NCBI RefSeq assembly: GCF_002929845.1
Contig: NZ_PJJS01000041.1
Location: forward strand, 33,661-97,660
Reading direction: 5' to 3'
From: Cryobacterium sp. M96
Lineage (GTDB): Bacteria > Actinomycetota > Actinomycetes > Actinomycetales > Microbacteriaceae
DNA length: 64,000 nucleotides
Shown: piece by piece, positions 44,889 to 54,600 of the stretch
Layout: each line of letters begins with the position of its first letter
Numbering within the stretch: the first letter of the stretch is position 1
The notes under the pieces: model-generated
Seen by the model: the letters and a program-made list of their open reading frames with translations, nothing else
Told to the model about the DNA's origin: nothing
Databases searched by the model: none
Position numbers and translations under genes: made by a program

Positions 44889-45308
44889 ATGACCACCGAA
44901 TCGGTGTGGCTGCCACCCCGCTCGCTCGCCCTCCTGATCGAGGAACTCGCTGTGCTGGGCAGCGACCCCACCCCGAACGCGGCCACGTCCGAGCGAATCC
45001 GGGAGCTGCGCACGACCCTCCGCCAGGCCGAGGCCTCGGTCAAACCGGACGACGGCCTGGTCGAGCCCGGGATGAGGATCACCGCGATGCTCTCCGGCGA
45101 CACCCGGGCGACCGTGTTCCTCCTTGGCGAGCGTGAACTTGTCTCCCTCGACCCTGAGGTGAAGGTAGACGTGTACTCCCCCTCGTCACCGATCGGCCAG
45201 GCCATCATTGGAACCCACGTCGGCGACACCGTCGCGTACACGACGCCGACCAACGTCAGCATTCAGATCGAGATCCTCGCAGCGGTCCCGTACACCGGCG
45301 GCCGGTGA
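44889..45308 (+). CDS. Protein with GreA/GreB C-terminal-like domain
   Basis: 139 residues. The C-terminal half (GLVEPGMRITAMLSGDTRAT, VYSPSSPIGQAIIGTHVGDT, VAYTTPTNVSIQIEIL) matches the FKBP-like C-terminal domain of Gre factors, with the family's SPxGxAxxGxxxGD pattern. The N-terminus lacks the long coiled coil that enters the polymerase secondary channel, so it may act like Rnk or another Gre paralogue rather than as a cleavage factor. The ATG at 44889 has GGAGA 5 bases upstream; a TTG at 44844 sits 6 bases after TAGCAT and is an alternative leaderless start. Confidence 0.78.
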   Translation: MTTESVWLPPRSLALLIEELAVLGSDPTPNAATSERIRELRTTLRQAEASVKPDDGLVEPGMRITAMLSGDTRATVFLLGERELVSLDPEVKVDVYSPSSPIGQAIIGTHVGDTVAYTTPTNVSIQIEILAAVPYTGGR

Positions 45309-45310
45309 AC

Positions 45311-45358
45311 CGACACGATTGAGGGGTGCGGATGCTTCCGCGCCCCGCAATCGTGTCG
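45311..45358. terminator. Hairpin between convergent Gre-like and MFS genes
   Basis: CGACACGATTG pairs with CAATCGTGTCG (45348-45358), and inside it GGGG-T-GCGG pairs with CCGC-G-CCCC around a six-base loop. About 20 paired bases, no T tract. It probably ends both convergent transcripts. Confidence 0.7.
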
Positions 45359-45389
45359 TCTCAGCCGTTTCAGGTCGACACGCCGCCGG

Positions 45390-46706
45390 TCAGGCCGCCC
45401 GGCGGCGCACGACGACGTCGCTGACGATCACCAGCACGAAGGCCAGCACCAGGATTCCGACGTAGACCAGCGGCACGGCCTGCATTCCGGCCGAGCCGAG
45501 CAGCGCGGCGCCGAGAAGGGCGCCACCGCCGATCCCGGCGTTGAACGCGGTCGTGTAGATGGCGCTGGCGGTGTCACGGATGCGGAGCGAGGCCGTACGC
45601 AGCAGCCGCGTCTGCAGCAGCGGCGGCAGCATGCCGAAGGCCAGACCCCAGAGCACGAAGGCGGTGATGGCAACCGGCAGCGTCGCCGCAAAGAGGGCCA
45701 GCACGGTCACGCTCAGCGCCGACACGGCGATGCCGATGACGAGTCCGAGCTGCGGCCGGGGGCCGAAGACCGTGCCGGAGAGCACCAGGCCGACCGCGCC
45801 GGCAATCCCATAGGCGAACAGGAGCGGGGCGACCGCGCCGGAGTCCACGCCCATCTCGTCGATCAGGAACGGGGCGATGTACGTGTAGAACGTGTAATGC
45901 CCGACCATGGTCAGGCCGGTGATCACGGAAAGCAGGATCACGGCGCGCATGGTCGGGTCGCGACGCGGTTCAGCGATAGCAGTGGCGGCATGTGCGGCGG
46001 CGGCCCCCGCGTTGCCGGCCGCGGTCGGATCGCTTGCCGTGGCATCCGTCACGCGAGCACCATAGTGCGACACCGGCGGCAGGAACCGCCAGACGACGAC
46101 CGCGCCGATCAGCATGAGGGCGGCGAGGGCCAGAAACGACAGCCGCCAGCCGAGCAGGTGCCCGGCGGCGGTGGCGATGGGCACCCCGAACACGAAGGCG
46201 AGCGTGCCGCCCGAGACGGTGATGGCCACGGCACGGCCGATCTGTTCCCGCGGCACGAGGTGCGCGGCGTAGGCGCCGACGACGGCCCAGAACAGGCCAT
46301 GGGCCATTCCGCCGATGATGCGCCCGCCGACCATGAAGGCGTAGTTGGGGGCGATGGCGGTGAGCACATTGCTGATCGCCAGCACCACGAGCACGAGCAC
46401 AATCAGGCCGTGCCGCGGCAGGCGGCGGGTGAGGTGGGCGAGCGAGGTGCTCGTGAGCACCACGGTGAACGCGAACCAGGAAACGAGCAGGCCGACCTGT
46501 CCCTCGGTGACCCCGAGCGCCCGGCTCATGTCGGGTAGAAGGCCCGTCGGAAGCATCTCGGAGGTGACGGAGAGGAAGACGGCGGCGGCCAGGGCGAGCA
46601 GGCCCACCCAGGGGAAGGGTCGGGCGGCGGCCGCGATGCTCTCCGGCGCGTGCGGCGCTTCCGGCGCTTCCAGCGAGGGCAGGTTGATGGGTGCGGTGAA
46701 TGACAT
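45390..46706 (-). CDS. MFS transporter (sugar-efflux/drug-resistance type)
   Basis: 438 residues, 12 membrane spans. The MFS motif-A-like loop is TSLAHLTRRLPRHGLIV; GGRIIGGMAHGLFWAVVGAY and AVAITVSGGTLAFVFGVPIA match the DHA1 AraJ/YdhP-like group that exports sugars or drugs. A hydrophilic central loop (YGARVTDATASDPTAAGNAG) separates the two six-helix halves. ATG 46706 chosen because residues 1-30 lead directly into the first span; coding-like extension upstream is antisense noise. It is divergent from purU. Substrate unknown. Confidence 0.87.
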   Translation of the reverse strand: MSFTAPINLPSLEAPEAPHAPESIAAAARPFPWVGLLALAAAVFLSVTSEMLPTGLLPDMSRALGVTEGQVGLLVSWFAFTVVLTSTSLAHLTRRLPRHGLIVLVLVVLAISNVLTAIAPNYAFMVGGRIIGGMAHGLFWAVVGAYAAHLVPREQIGRAVAITVSGGTLAFVFGVPIATAAGHLLGWRLSFLALAALMLIGAVVVWRFLPPVSHYGARVTDATASDPTAAGNAGAAAAHAATAIAEPRRDPTMRAVILLSVITGLTMVGHYTFYTYIAPFLIDEMGVDSGAVAPLLFAYGIAGAVGLVLSGTVFGPRPQLGLVIGIAVSALSVTVLALFAATLPVAITAFVLWGLAFGMLPPLLQTRLLRTASLRIRDTASAIYTTAFNAGIGGGALLGAALLGSAGMQAVPLVYVGILVLAFVLVIVSDVVVRRRAA

Positions 46707-46860
46707 GGCTCTGTGGCTCACAGACGGGAACAGGGGCAGCGCGGGTGTGCCGCGGGCCGGTCCGGATCGGCTGCGCGCCGACGTGCGCGCCCGGGGCCGG
46801 CGTGCTGCGCCGACCGCTTTCCAGCCTAGCCGACGGGCCGAGTGTGCGGCAGGGGGCCGG

Positions 46861-46866
46861 TAACCT
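46861..46866 (+). promoter_or_regulatory. -10 hexamer of a probable leaderless purU promoter
   Basis: TAACCT, 6 bases before the purU ATG. Confidence 0.5.
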
Positions 46867-46872
46867 AGTCCG

Positions 46873-47745
46873 ATGACCTCTTCCCTCGCACCGCACCCGC
46901 GCCACCATTGGGTGATCACTCTCGTCTGCGTCGACCAGCCGGGTATCGTGCACGCGGTCAGCGGCGCGATCGTGCGGGCGCGCGGCAACATCACCGAGAG
47001 CCAGCAGTTCACCAGCGCCGACACCGGCCGGTTCTTCATGCGGCTGCAGGTGGAATCCGCGGCGAGCCAGGCTGATCTCGAGGACGAGCTCGCCCCGGTC
47101 GTGCGCAGATACGCCATGGAATCCGTCATCGACGTCGTCGGGCGTCCCAAGCGCACCCTGATCCTGGCCTCGACCGCCGGAAACTGCGTCAACGACATGC
47201 TCTTCCGCCAGCGCGGGGGCCAGCTGCCTATCGAGGTTCCGCTGGTGCTGAGCAACCACGGCACGCTGCGCGACCTGGTCGGCTTCTACGGGGTGCCGTT
47301 CGAGTCGCGTCCGGTGACGGATGCCGCCGGCAAGGCGGCCTTCGAGGCTCGCGTCGTCGATGCCATCACCGAGCACGACATCGAGCTCGTGGTGCTCGCC
47401 CGGTATATGCAGATCCTCTCCCCCGCACTCTGCACGCTGCTGGAAGGCCGCGCCATCAACATCCACCACTCCTTCCTGCCCGGGTTCAAGGGCGCCAACC
47501 CCTACAAGCAGGCGCACGCCCGCGGGGTGAAATTGATCGGGGCGACGGCCCACTTCGTCACGGGCGACCTCGACGAGGGTCCGATCATCGAGCAGAACGT
47601 CGTGCGGGTGGACCACTCGCGCAGCCCGGCCGAACTCGTCGCTATCGGACAGGACGAGGAGAGCCGCACCCTGACCCAGGCGGTCACCTGGTTCGCCGAG
47701 CACCGGGTCCTGCTCGACGGCGCCCGCACCATCATCTTCAGGTAG
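46873..47745 (+). CDS. purU: Formyltetrahydrofolate deformylase
   Basis: 290 residues. PurU hydrolyses 10-formyl-THF to THF and formate, balancing the one-carbon pool. The N-terminal ACT domain (HWVITLVCVDQPGIVHAVSG) senses amino acids such as glycine or methionine. The formyltransferase-like catalytic domain has VLARYMQILSPALCTLLEGR, NIHHSFLPGFKGANPYKQAH with the catalytic His, and THxVTxDLDxGP as ATAHFVTGDLDEGPIIEQNV with the catalytic Asp. Probably leaderless. The YrdB-like gene follows by 28 bases. Confidence 0.95.
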   Translation: MTSSLAPHPRHHWVITLVCVDQPGIVHAVSGAIVRARGNITESQQFTSADTGRFFMRLQVESAASQADLEDELAPVVRRYAMESVIDVVGRPKRTLILASTAGNCVNDMLFRQRGGQLPIEVPLVLSNHGTLRDLVGFYGVPFESRPVTDAAGKAAFEARVVDAITEHDIELVVLARYMQILSPALCTLLEGRAINIHHSFLPGFKGANPYKQAHARGVKLIGATAHFVTGDLDEGPIIEQNVVRVDHSRSPAELVAIGQDEESRTLTQAVTWFAEHRVLLDGARTIIFR

Positions 47746-47760
47746 CCTCCCGCCTCTCGG

Positions 47761-47766
47761 TAGGAT
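47761..47766 (+). promoter_or_regulatory. -10 hexamer of a probable leaderless YrdB-family promoter
   Basis: TAGGAT, 7 bases before the GTG at 47774. It argues for that GTG rather than the ATG at 47765, which overlaps the hexamer. Confidence 0.5.
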
Positions 47767-47773
47767 GGGGCGA

Positions 47774-48130
47774 GTGACCGATACGAGCGCGACGACCAGT
47801 ACCAGCCCCAACGACATCGTGCGCTTCCTGCTCGAATTGTTCGCGTTCATCAGCCTGGGCATCTGGGGCTTCACCGCGTGGCCGCTGCCGTGGCCGGGCA
47901 TGCTCATGGGCATCCTGGCCCCTGCCTTCGCCATTGTGCTCTGGGCGCTGTTCCGCTCGCCCAAGGCGGTCTTCCGCCTCGACCCGTTCGGCAAGGCCAT
48001 CGTCGAGATCAGCGTCTTCGGGGCCGCCGCGCTGGCCTGGTGGGACCTCGGCCTGCCGCTGGTCGCCGTGATCTTCGCCCTGGTGGCCACGGTCAGCGGC
48101 GTCATCTCGGGCCGCGCAGAACTGCACTGA
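47774..48130 (+). CDS. YrdB-like (DUF2568) small membrane protein
   Basis: 118 residues with four hydrophobic segments (RFLLELFAFISLGIWGFTAW, PGMLMGILAPAFAIVLWALF, EISVFGAAALAWWDLGLPLV, FALVATVSGVISG). The ELxxFxxLGxWG opening and the RLDPFGKAIVEI loop match the YrdB/DUF2568 family, whose function is unknown. GTG 47774 chosen from promoter spacing. Degenerate ABC-transporter sequence begins right after its stop codon. Confidence 0.82.
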   Translation: MTDTSATTSTSPNDIVRFLLELFAFISLGIWGFTAWPLPWPGMLMGILAPAFAIVLWALFRSPKAVFRLDPFGKAIVEISVFGAAALAWWDLGLPLVAVIFALVATVSGVISGRAELH

Positions 48131-48147
48131 GGGCGGCCGCCGCACAG

Positions 48148-48392
48148 TCAGGCTGCCTTGGCTCGAACGGCGCCGGAAAGACGACGACCATCCGGTTGCT
48201 GTTGGGCATGCCGTGGCCGACGTCCGGGCAGGCGCCGATGCCCGAGGCACCATTGACCTCCTGGTCTCTAACCCGATCGGGCGCTGCCAGTTGCTCCTGG
48301 CGAAGTTCGCCGCCCTCCCGCTGGGCACCATCCTGCTTGCCGAGGGGATCGGAGTCTCTCTGGTCGTGCTCGGCGCCGCGGCCGAGATGAGG
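48148..48392 (+). pseudogene. Relic of an ABC transporter (ATPase and permease scraps)
   Basis: Two scraps in different frames. At 48148-48236: GCLGSNGAGKTTTIRLLLG followed by WPTSGQA, the Walker A region of an ABC-2 type ATPase. At 48243-48392: RGTIDLLVSNPIGRCQLLLA followed by KFAALPLGTILLAEGIGVSL, an inner piece of an ABC-2 permease. Everything between (rest of ATPase, start of permease) is gone, so a deletion joined the two genes. No intact frame remains. Confidence 0.75.
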
Positions 48393-48479
48393 TCCCCGAA
48401 GGATAACGTGGCAACCGCGACGCTGCACCGGGAACTGCTCGGGAAGAGTCGGTGCGCTGGCGCTGGCGGCCGCATCGGG

Positions 48480-48540
48480 CAGAACCGTGCAGAACCGTGC
48501 AGAACCGGGTTGAGCCCGGTTGAGCCGGGTTGAGCCGGGA
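48480..48540. repeat. Short tandem repeats (10-11 base units)
   Basis: Three units of AGAACCGTGC type are followed by three to four units of GGTTGAGCC(C/G)G type. They fill the gap between the ABC relic and a longer tandem array. Confidence 0.8.
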
Positions 48541-48553
48541 GGATCCCGGCCCC

Positions 48554-48708
48554 AAGGTTCCCCTGACGCCGGCCGAGCTTGTCAGACCAGGTGACGAACC
48601 CTCCCAAGGTTCCCCCGACGCTGGTCGAGCTTGTCAAGACCGGCGACCGGTCCTCCGGAGGTTCCCGCGACGCTGATCGAGCCTGTCGAGACCAAAAGCC
48701 AGACTCCC
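48554..48708. repeat. 52-base tandem repeat, three degenerate copies, each with a palindromic core
   Basis: Copies begin at 48554, 48606 and 48658 (AAGGTTCC, AAGGTTCC, GAGGTTCC), an exact 52-base period. Each holds a near-palindrome like GACGCTGGTCGAGCTTGTCA with AGACC, the same kind of GGTCGAGCTTGTCGAGACC element that I know as a frequent intergenic repeat in Microbacteriaceae and relatives. No gene lies here. Confidence 0.8.
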
Positions 48709-48711
48709 GCC

Positions 48712-50180
48712 CTACAGCCCTGTCCTCTTGCTCTGCAACACAATACGCGTCTGCTCCGGGTCGACTTCCGCCGGTGGACGCAGCCAGTACTGGCTTTTGG
48801 TGCGGGTTATCTTCCAGTGCTGATTATGCAGCAGCAAATGGTGCGGGTGGCACAGCAGCACTCCGTTGGCGAGGTCGGTGTACCCATTGTCCGTAAGCCA
48901 CTCACTGATGTGGTGGGCCTCGCTCCAGGCCGGTGATCGGTCGCAGCCGACCCAAAGGCACCCGCCGTCACGCACTGCCATCGCGGCGCGCTGTGCCTCG
49001 GTGAAGAGTCGTTCGTCACGGCCGACGTTGATGATCTGACCGTCTTCGTCGAATTTGATGCCACGGGTGCCGGTGTCGCAGAGCAACCGGTCGATGGTGT
49101 CCTGCGAGATCGGGACGGGGTTGCCCTCGATCTGCCCGTGCGCGGCGGGTTCGGCCGCCTGATCCGGCCCGGCCTGCCCGGTCTGCCCGGCCTGCACAGT
49201 CTGCCCCGTCTTGAGCGCCTTTTCGGTCACGATCACGCGCACCGAGGGGCGTCGTCCGCCGAACACGCGGCCGGGGTCGGCCTCGCCGGCGATCGTGAGC
49301 AGCTGCACGAGCGAGTCCGCGTTGATCTGCTCGTTGCTGCGCGGGTCGTCCTGCATCTTCTCGGCCCAGGCGGCCCGCTCCTTATCGACGAATCGCACCC
49401 CGCCGCGGCGCGGGCCGGTGATGGAGTCAAAGGTCGAAAGCACGAACTCGCCGTCTTCGGGGGCGAAGAGGCCGTTCAGGCGCACGTTCCCGTGCTGAGC
49501 CGGTAGACCTTCAGGTAGCGGTCGTCGTGGGCCTGCTTCTCCCGGGCGGCGATGCCGGCCTCGTCAAGGTGGTTACGCATCCGTCTTGCGCGTTTGAAGA
49601 CCTCGTCGGCGTTCAACGTTGACACCTCGGCCAGCAGGGACTCCAGCGCCGCTCCGAGCTTCTCGGCGGTGACGGCGGCGTCGATCTGGCCGAGGCCGGC
49701 GCGGATCGACTCGGCCGCGTCGACCGAGAGCGTGCCGGCGGTGACGGCCCGGGCGATCGGCGCGTGCCACGGCACCTTCGCGACGAATTCGGCAACCTCG
49801 GCGGCATCCGTGTCGGGCGACGAGAGCGCCTCCTTGACCAGCTTCTCGGCCGCCTCGGTGTCGGCCATCATCGTGCCGACTGCGACCAGTTTTTAGGCGT
49901 CACCCTTGGACGAGCCTGTCCAGTTCTGGATCAGGGCTTCCGGGGACAAATACCCCTGCTGCGCCGCCAACCCCGAATGGCCGAGCTCCGGCCGCGAACG
50001 GTCAGCAATGGTTGCGGCCATCAACGCGGCATAGGTGTCGAGCAGACGGCGGGCGCATGCGATTCGCTTCTGGCCGGCCAGCGCCTCGGCGTCGGGAAGG
50101 GCTGCGAGGTCGGCGCGCGAGGAACGCAACAGCGCGACGGCGTCGGCCGCCTGCCTGAGGTCTTCTGCGAGGTTCGTCAT
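48712..50180 (-). pseudogene. DUF222/HNH endonuclease (13E12-repeat type) broken by a stop and a frameshift
   Basis: Read from the ATG at 50180: MTNLAEDLRQAADAVALLRS to LIQNWTGSSKGDA, a TAA at 49893-49895, then the same frame continues KLVAVGTMMADTEAAEKLVK to KVYRLSTGTCA. Near 49480 one base is missing; the next frame carries RLNGLFAPEDGEFVLSTFDS to the end. The C-terminal HNH nuclease motif is intact (CLWVGCDRSPAWSEAHHISE, then LANGVLLCHPHHLLLHNQHW). Full-length relatives are single proteins of about 450-500 residues found in many copies in actinobacteria, role unclear. Confidence 0.88.
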
Positions 50181-50186
50181 GCTACG

Positions 50187-50192
50187 AGGATA
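50187..50192 (-). promoter_or_regulatory. -10 hexamer of a probable leaderless promoter of the HNH pseudogene
   Basis: TATCCT on the minus strand, 6 bases before the ATG at 50180. Confidence 0.45.
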
Positions 50193-50277
50193 CCTCATTG
50201 CGCACATGAAGTCGAGTCTCCGTCTCTATTTATTGGTAACAGTTTCGTAGCTGTATTCGATCTCTCTCGGGGCGGGA

Positions 50278-51495
50278 CTACGCCGGACGGGCCTGCCGCG
50301 GCATCCGCAGCGCGTAGACAGAGGTCGCGAAGAACAGCAAGGCGCCGACGCCGAAGGCTACCGGATAGGAGGCGCTGTCAACGAGAAACCCGGCCGCGAG
50401 CGGGCCGACGATGGCACCCAGGTCGGAGAACATCGAGAAGACCGACACGGGTCGACCGCCACCGGCGCCGGCCGCGTCGCCGACGGATGCGGCCGGGGCG
50501 GTGCCCATGAACGCCGAGGCCACGCCGTAGAGGCAAAGCAGGGCCGTGAGCACGATGATGTTCGGCGCGAACGGGACCGCGAGGATGGTGAGCCCGGCAA
50601 CCAGGAACGCTCCGATGATGGCCGGGCGACGGCCCACAGTGTCGACGAACCGCGCGGCCGGCGCGAGTGCCACCGTCTGGGCGACGGCCGCGAAGGCGAA
50701 GGCGATGCCGGTCCAGGCGGTCGGACCCCGCAGCACCTCGACGACCAGCACGGGGATCAGCGCGTTGCGCACGCCGAACGAGTTCCAGCCGGTGGAGAAG
50801 TTGGCGATGCACGCCGCGCGGAACCGGGTGTCCCGCAGCACCGTTCGGAACGGGATGCGCTCGGGCGCCGGGCCGGCCGCGGCGACGACCCCACCCCGCA
50901 CCGGACGCAGCAGCACGAGCCCGAGGATGCCGGCAACGGCGAGCGTCGCGGCGTAGAAGAAGAACGGCGCGGTGAGCGAGATCGTGGCGAGGAGCCCGCC
51001 GAGCGCGGGGCCGGCCATCCCGCCGAGCAGGAACCCACCCTGGTAGAACCCGATGGCCCTGGCCCGGAATCCCGGTGCCGTGGAGCCGAGCAGGAGAGTC
51101 ATGGCCGCCACCGTGAACAGGGCCGAACCGACGCCGCCGGCTCCGCGCAGGAGCAGCAGCTGCGGATAGTTCTGGGCCACGCCGACCAGCCCGCTGGAAA
51201 CGGCGACGATCCCGATGCCGGAGGCCAGGATCACGCGTTCGCCGGCCCAGTCGATCAGGCGCCCGGTGAACGGGCTGGAGACGAAGCGCATCAGCGCGAA
51301 CGCGGAGACGACGGCGCCGATTTCCAGGTAGCCGACCCCGAAGCTGCGCACGTAGACGGGCAGCACCGGCACGACGACGCCGAAGCCCACCATCACGAAG
51401 AACGCGATCACGCCGAGCACGTAGACCTCTCGGGACAGCCGCGGCCGGCTCACGCCGAGGTTCTCGCCGCCTCGGCGCATTCGTGCGAATCGCAT
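50278..51495 (-). CDS. MFS transporter (drug/multidrug efflux type)
   Basis: 405 residues, 12 membrane spans. Motif A is SSPFTGRLIDWAGERVIL, motif-C-like GFYQGGFLLGGMAGPALGGL marks the drug:H+ antiporter group, and VFSMFSDLGAIVGPLAAGFL lies in the second half. It likely exports small molecules; substrate unknown. The start is the ATG at 51495 (MRFARMRRGGENLG), 6 bases from a TACCCT hexamer, so probably leaderless. A 78-base inverted-repeat element lies immediately upstream, between this gene and the subtilase. Confidence 0.87.
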   Translation of the reverse strand: MRFARMRRGGENLGVSRPRLSREVYVLGVIAFFVMVGFGVVVPVLPVYVRSFGVGYLEIGAVVSAFALMRFVSSPFTGRLIDWAGERVILASGIGIVAVSSGLVGVAQNYPQLLLLRGAGGVGSALFTVAAMTLLLGSTAPGFRARAIGFYQGGFLLGGMAGPALGGLLATISLTAPFFFYAATLAVAGILGLVLLRPVRGGVVAAAGPAPERIPFRTVLRDTRFRAACIANFSTGWNSFGVRNALIPVLVVEVLRGPTAWTGIAFAFAAVAQTVALAPAARFVDTVGRRPAIIGAFLVAGLTILAVPFAPNIIVLTALLCLYGVASAFMGTAPAASVGDAAGAGGGRPVSVFSMFSDLGAIVGPLAAGFLVDSASYPVAFGVGALLFFATSVYALRMPRQARPA

Positions 51496-51501
51496 TACCT
51501 C

Positions 51502-51507
51502 AGGGTA
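51502..51507 (-). promoter_or_regulatory. -10 hexamer of a probable leaderless MFS promoter
   Basis: TACCCT on the minus strand, 6 bases before the ATG at 51495. Confidence 0.45.
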
Positions 51508-51557
51508 AGCCGTCGCTCGGTATCCGTCCGCCGCCCGCCCAGAACCGAACCCTGACG

Positions 51558-51635
51558 AATTCGACGGAGATTTTGCCCAAAACGGGTTCGAAACAGCTCG
51601 CAAGCGGCCTCGTGTCGCAAAATCTCCGTCGAATT
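51558..51635. repeat. Inverted-repeat element, copy B (perfect 19-base arms)
   Basis: AATTCGACGGAGATTTTGC (51558-51576) and its perfect complement (51617-51635) flank a 40-base centre. It fills the gap between the subtilase stop and the MFS promoter. Arms match copies A and C; the centre does not. Confidence 0.85.
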
Positions 51636-51691
51636 GGTTCGACGCCGGACGCAGCGGGCGAGTCCGACCCCGCTGACGAACCTGGCGGCCG

Positions 51692-54600
51692 CTAGTTCTC
51701 CACCGCCACGACCGTCGAGAAGCCAGTGTCGCCGTAGCGCACCAGCCCGAGGTAATCCGTGCCCGCGGCCAGACCACTCCACGAGGCCGTGTAGGTCGCT
51801 TCAACGCCCTGCACTCCCGGGAGAGGGTTCGGGGCAACGGTGAACGCTCCGGCGCCGGCACCCGGTGCGACCGTGAAGGTGGTCAGGTCGTACCGGTCGG
51901 TGCCACTGAAGACCGACGCGACAACCTGGTAGTACCCGGCCGTCGGGTTCAGCAGGTCGACGTGTTCGTCCGTCGCCGCCGTGGCCGACTGCCAGCCTTC
52001 GATCGGCGTGCCGCCCTTGCCGCTCAATCGGTTGACCACCAGGTCAAGGTCGGCAGCGTCGGTTAGTGAATCAAGGTCGAAGCGCTGCAACACCGTTCCC
52101 GCCGGAACCTGCACGGTGAAGACGATCTCCGTTCCGGGGAGCCCCGTTCCGGTGTAGGCCTTGCCCGGGCCGCCCTTCTTCTCTCTGAGCAGCACGCCGG
52201 CCGCGAGGCCGTCGGTCGCCAGGGGGATGTCGGCGGTCGTGCCGGGCGTCACGCGGATGCCGACGGAGCCGGCCAGACCGGTTCCGTCGGCGGTGATCGG
52301 CGACTCGAGGGTGACGGGCTTGACCGCCACCGGGCTGTGCACGACGGTCGCGCCGCTGGTCCAGCTGAGCGAGCCGGTCGCGAACGTGTCGACGGGCGCA
52401 TCCGTTCGGGAGAACGTCGCCGTGTAGGACTGAGTCTCCCCTGCCGCGCCGAAGGTCAGCGTGGACGGCTCGATCGTCACGTCGATGCCGGCGAGGCCGG
52501 ACACCGAGGCGTCGAAGGTGCCCGCCTGGGTCGACGTCACCGTGCGGGTGATCGTTTCCGGCCGGGTGAGCGAACCGATGCCGATCGAGGCCAGGTTGAG
52601 GTTCGACGGGTCGACCGCGGTGACGGCGTCCAGGCCGCCTCCGGTGTAGCCGGCGCCCTTGATGTAGGACATCCAGTCGCTCTCCCCGTTCAGGTAGACG
52701 AGTCCCGGCCTGAAGAACTTCGTCGGGTCGACGTGGCCGGCGCCCTGCAGAAACGGGTCGGTCACGGCAGCGCCGGAGCCGGTGACCGTGTCGTAGGCGG
52801 TGGTCATGAAGGCCGATTTCACCTCGGCCGGGCTCGCGCTCGGCGTCTGGCCCAGGTAGAGGGCGGCAAGGCCCGCCACGTGCGGCGACGACATAGACGT
52901 TCCGGACAGGAACTGGTACGTGCCTGCCGCGCCCGCAGCGTTGGCACCGCCGGCGAGAATCGCAACCCCGGGCGCCGAGACGTCCGGCTTGATGATGTCA
53001 CTGCCGTCGGCAAGTACCGGTCCGCGCGAGGAGAATCCGGCGACCTGCGGGGTGGGCGGAGTGGTCCCGAGCGCATTGCCCGGCGTGAGGGTCACGGTCG
53101 CCCCGGTGGTGCCTGCGTAGGCGAAGGCCGTGGCGAACGCTTCGGCGTTGAGGTGCACCGTCGGCACCGCGTGCTGGTCGAGGTCGAGCGAGCTGGCCGT
53201 CTTGTTCACCAGCACCATGCCGATACCCCCGGCACGCTTCACCTCGACGGACTTGGCGACCCGGTCATAGACGCCGCGCTGACAGAACACGATCGTGCCG
53301 GTCACCTTGGCCGGGTCGAGCGAGTTAGGCCCGCAGAGCAAGGGGTCTGTTCCGCGCCGGGCGGCGACGAGGTCACCGCGCACCAGCGCACCGGTCACGC
53401 CGACGGCGGGGACCGTGATCGAGCCGCCGCCATAGGCAGGGCCGCTGCCGAGGGTGGCGGTGGCCTCGTAGCTCGGAATGGTGCTGGCCGCCACGGTGGT
53501 GATCCACGGCGACGCGTTATCGAGCGTGGAGGCGTCGGGACCGGCGTTACCGGCCGACGCCGCCACGAAGATGCCGGCGGATGCCGCGCCCAGGAAGGCG
53601 ACGTCGGTGGCGGAGACCGTGGTCTGGGCCGCACCGCCGCCGATCGAGAAGTTGATCACGTCGACACCGTCGGCCGTGGCCTGGTCGATCGCCGAGAGGA
53701 GGTCGCTGGTGGCGCATCCGTCGTCGTCCTGGCCGACCGGGTCGGGGCCGGACCAGCAGACCTTGTACGCGGCGATCTTCGCCGCGGGCGCAACGCCCGA
53801 GATGGTGCCGAAGTCGATGCCACCGACCGACGCGCCGACGGCGTGGTTGCCGGCTGCGGTGCCGCCGGTGTGTGAGCCGTGGCCGTCGCCGTCGCGCGGC
53901 GAAAGGTACTCGCCGACGCTTTCGGCACCGATCCGGGAGGCGCCGAACCCGTCGACGTAGTACCGGGCACCGACGATTTTGGTGCTGCAGTCGTCTGCGG
54001 TGAACTGCACACCCACGACGCAGGCGCCGGTGAAGGTGCCGCCGTCGGACTTGCCGAAGCGGATGCCGCCGTCGGCCGTGCGAAACGGAGCGTCGCCGAG
54101 ATCGGTGCCGAGGGGGTCGCCGGCGAAGGACCCGTTCTCCGGGGCGATGCCGGTGTCGATGATACCGACGACGACGCCGGCGCCGGCCGCGTCAATGCCG
54201 CCGACCGCGTCCCAGACCCCGCCGACGCCGGCGGCGTCACCGAGCCCGAGGAAGTCGGTCGAGGACTGCGCCGTGACCCGGCGGATCGCGTCCTTCTCGA
54301 CGGCGAGAACCTCTCGGTTCGCGGAGAGCGCGGCGGCCTGGACCGCGGTGAGTTCGGCGGCGAATCCGTTGAGTGCGGTCGTGTAGGAGACGCTGACGCT
54401 CACCCCGGCGGCCGCGGCGACCCTTCTCTGCTCGGTTGCGAGGTGCGCGGCGTAAGCGGTCGCGTTCTTCGAGCTCGCGTCGAGCTGCCGGCCCGGGGCC
54501 GGCTTGGTGGCGTCGAAACCGGCGACGCCGCCGGAGTAGGCGGCGACCGCGCTGGCGGCCAGCGTGACGACGTAGCGGCCGGCCTCGAAGGCGGTGGCCG

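Noticed and set aside
48480..48708. Possible CRISPR array because of regular repeats
   Set aside because: Repeats are directly tandem with a 52-base period and conserved throughout; no unique spacers and no cas genes anywhere in the window.
52337..53875. A 512-codon plus-strand frame opposite the subtilase gene
   Set aside because: Low-complexity Arg/Gly/Val composition and full overlap with a peptidase carrying intact Asp/His/Asn/Ser motifs.
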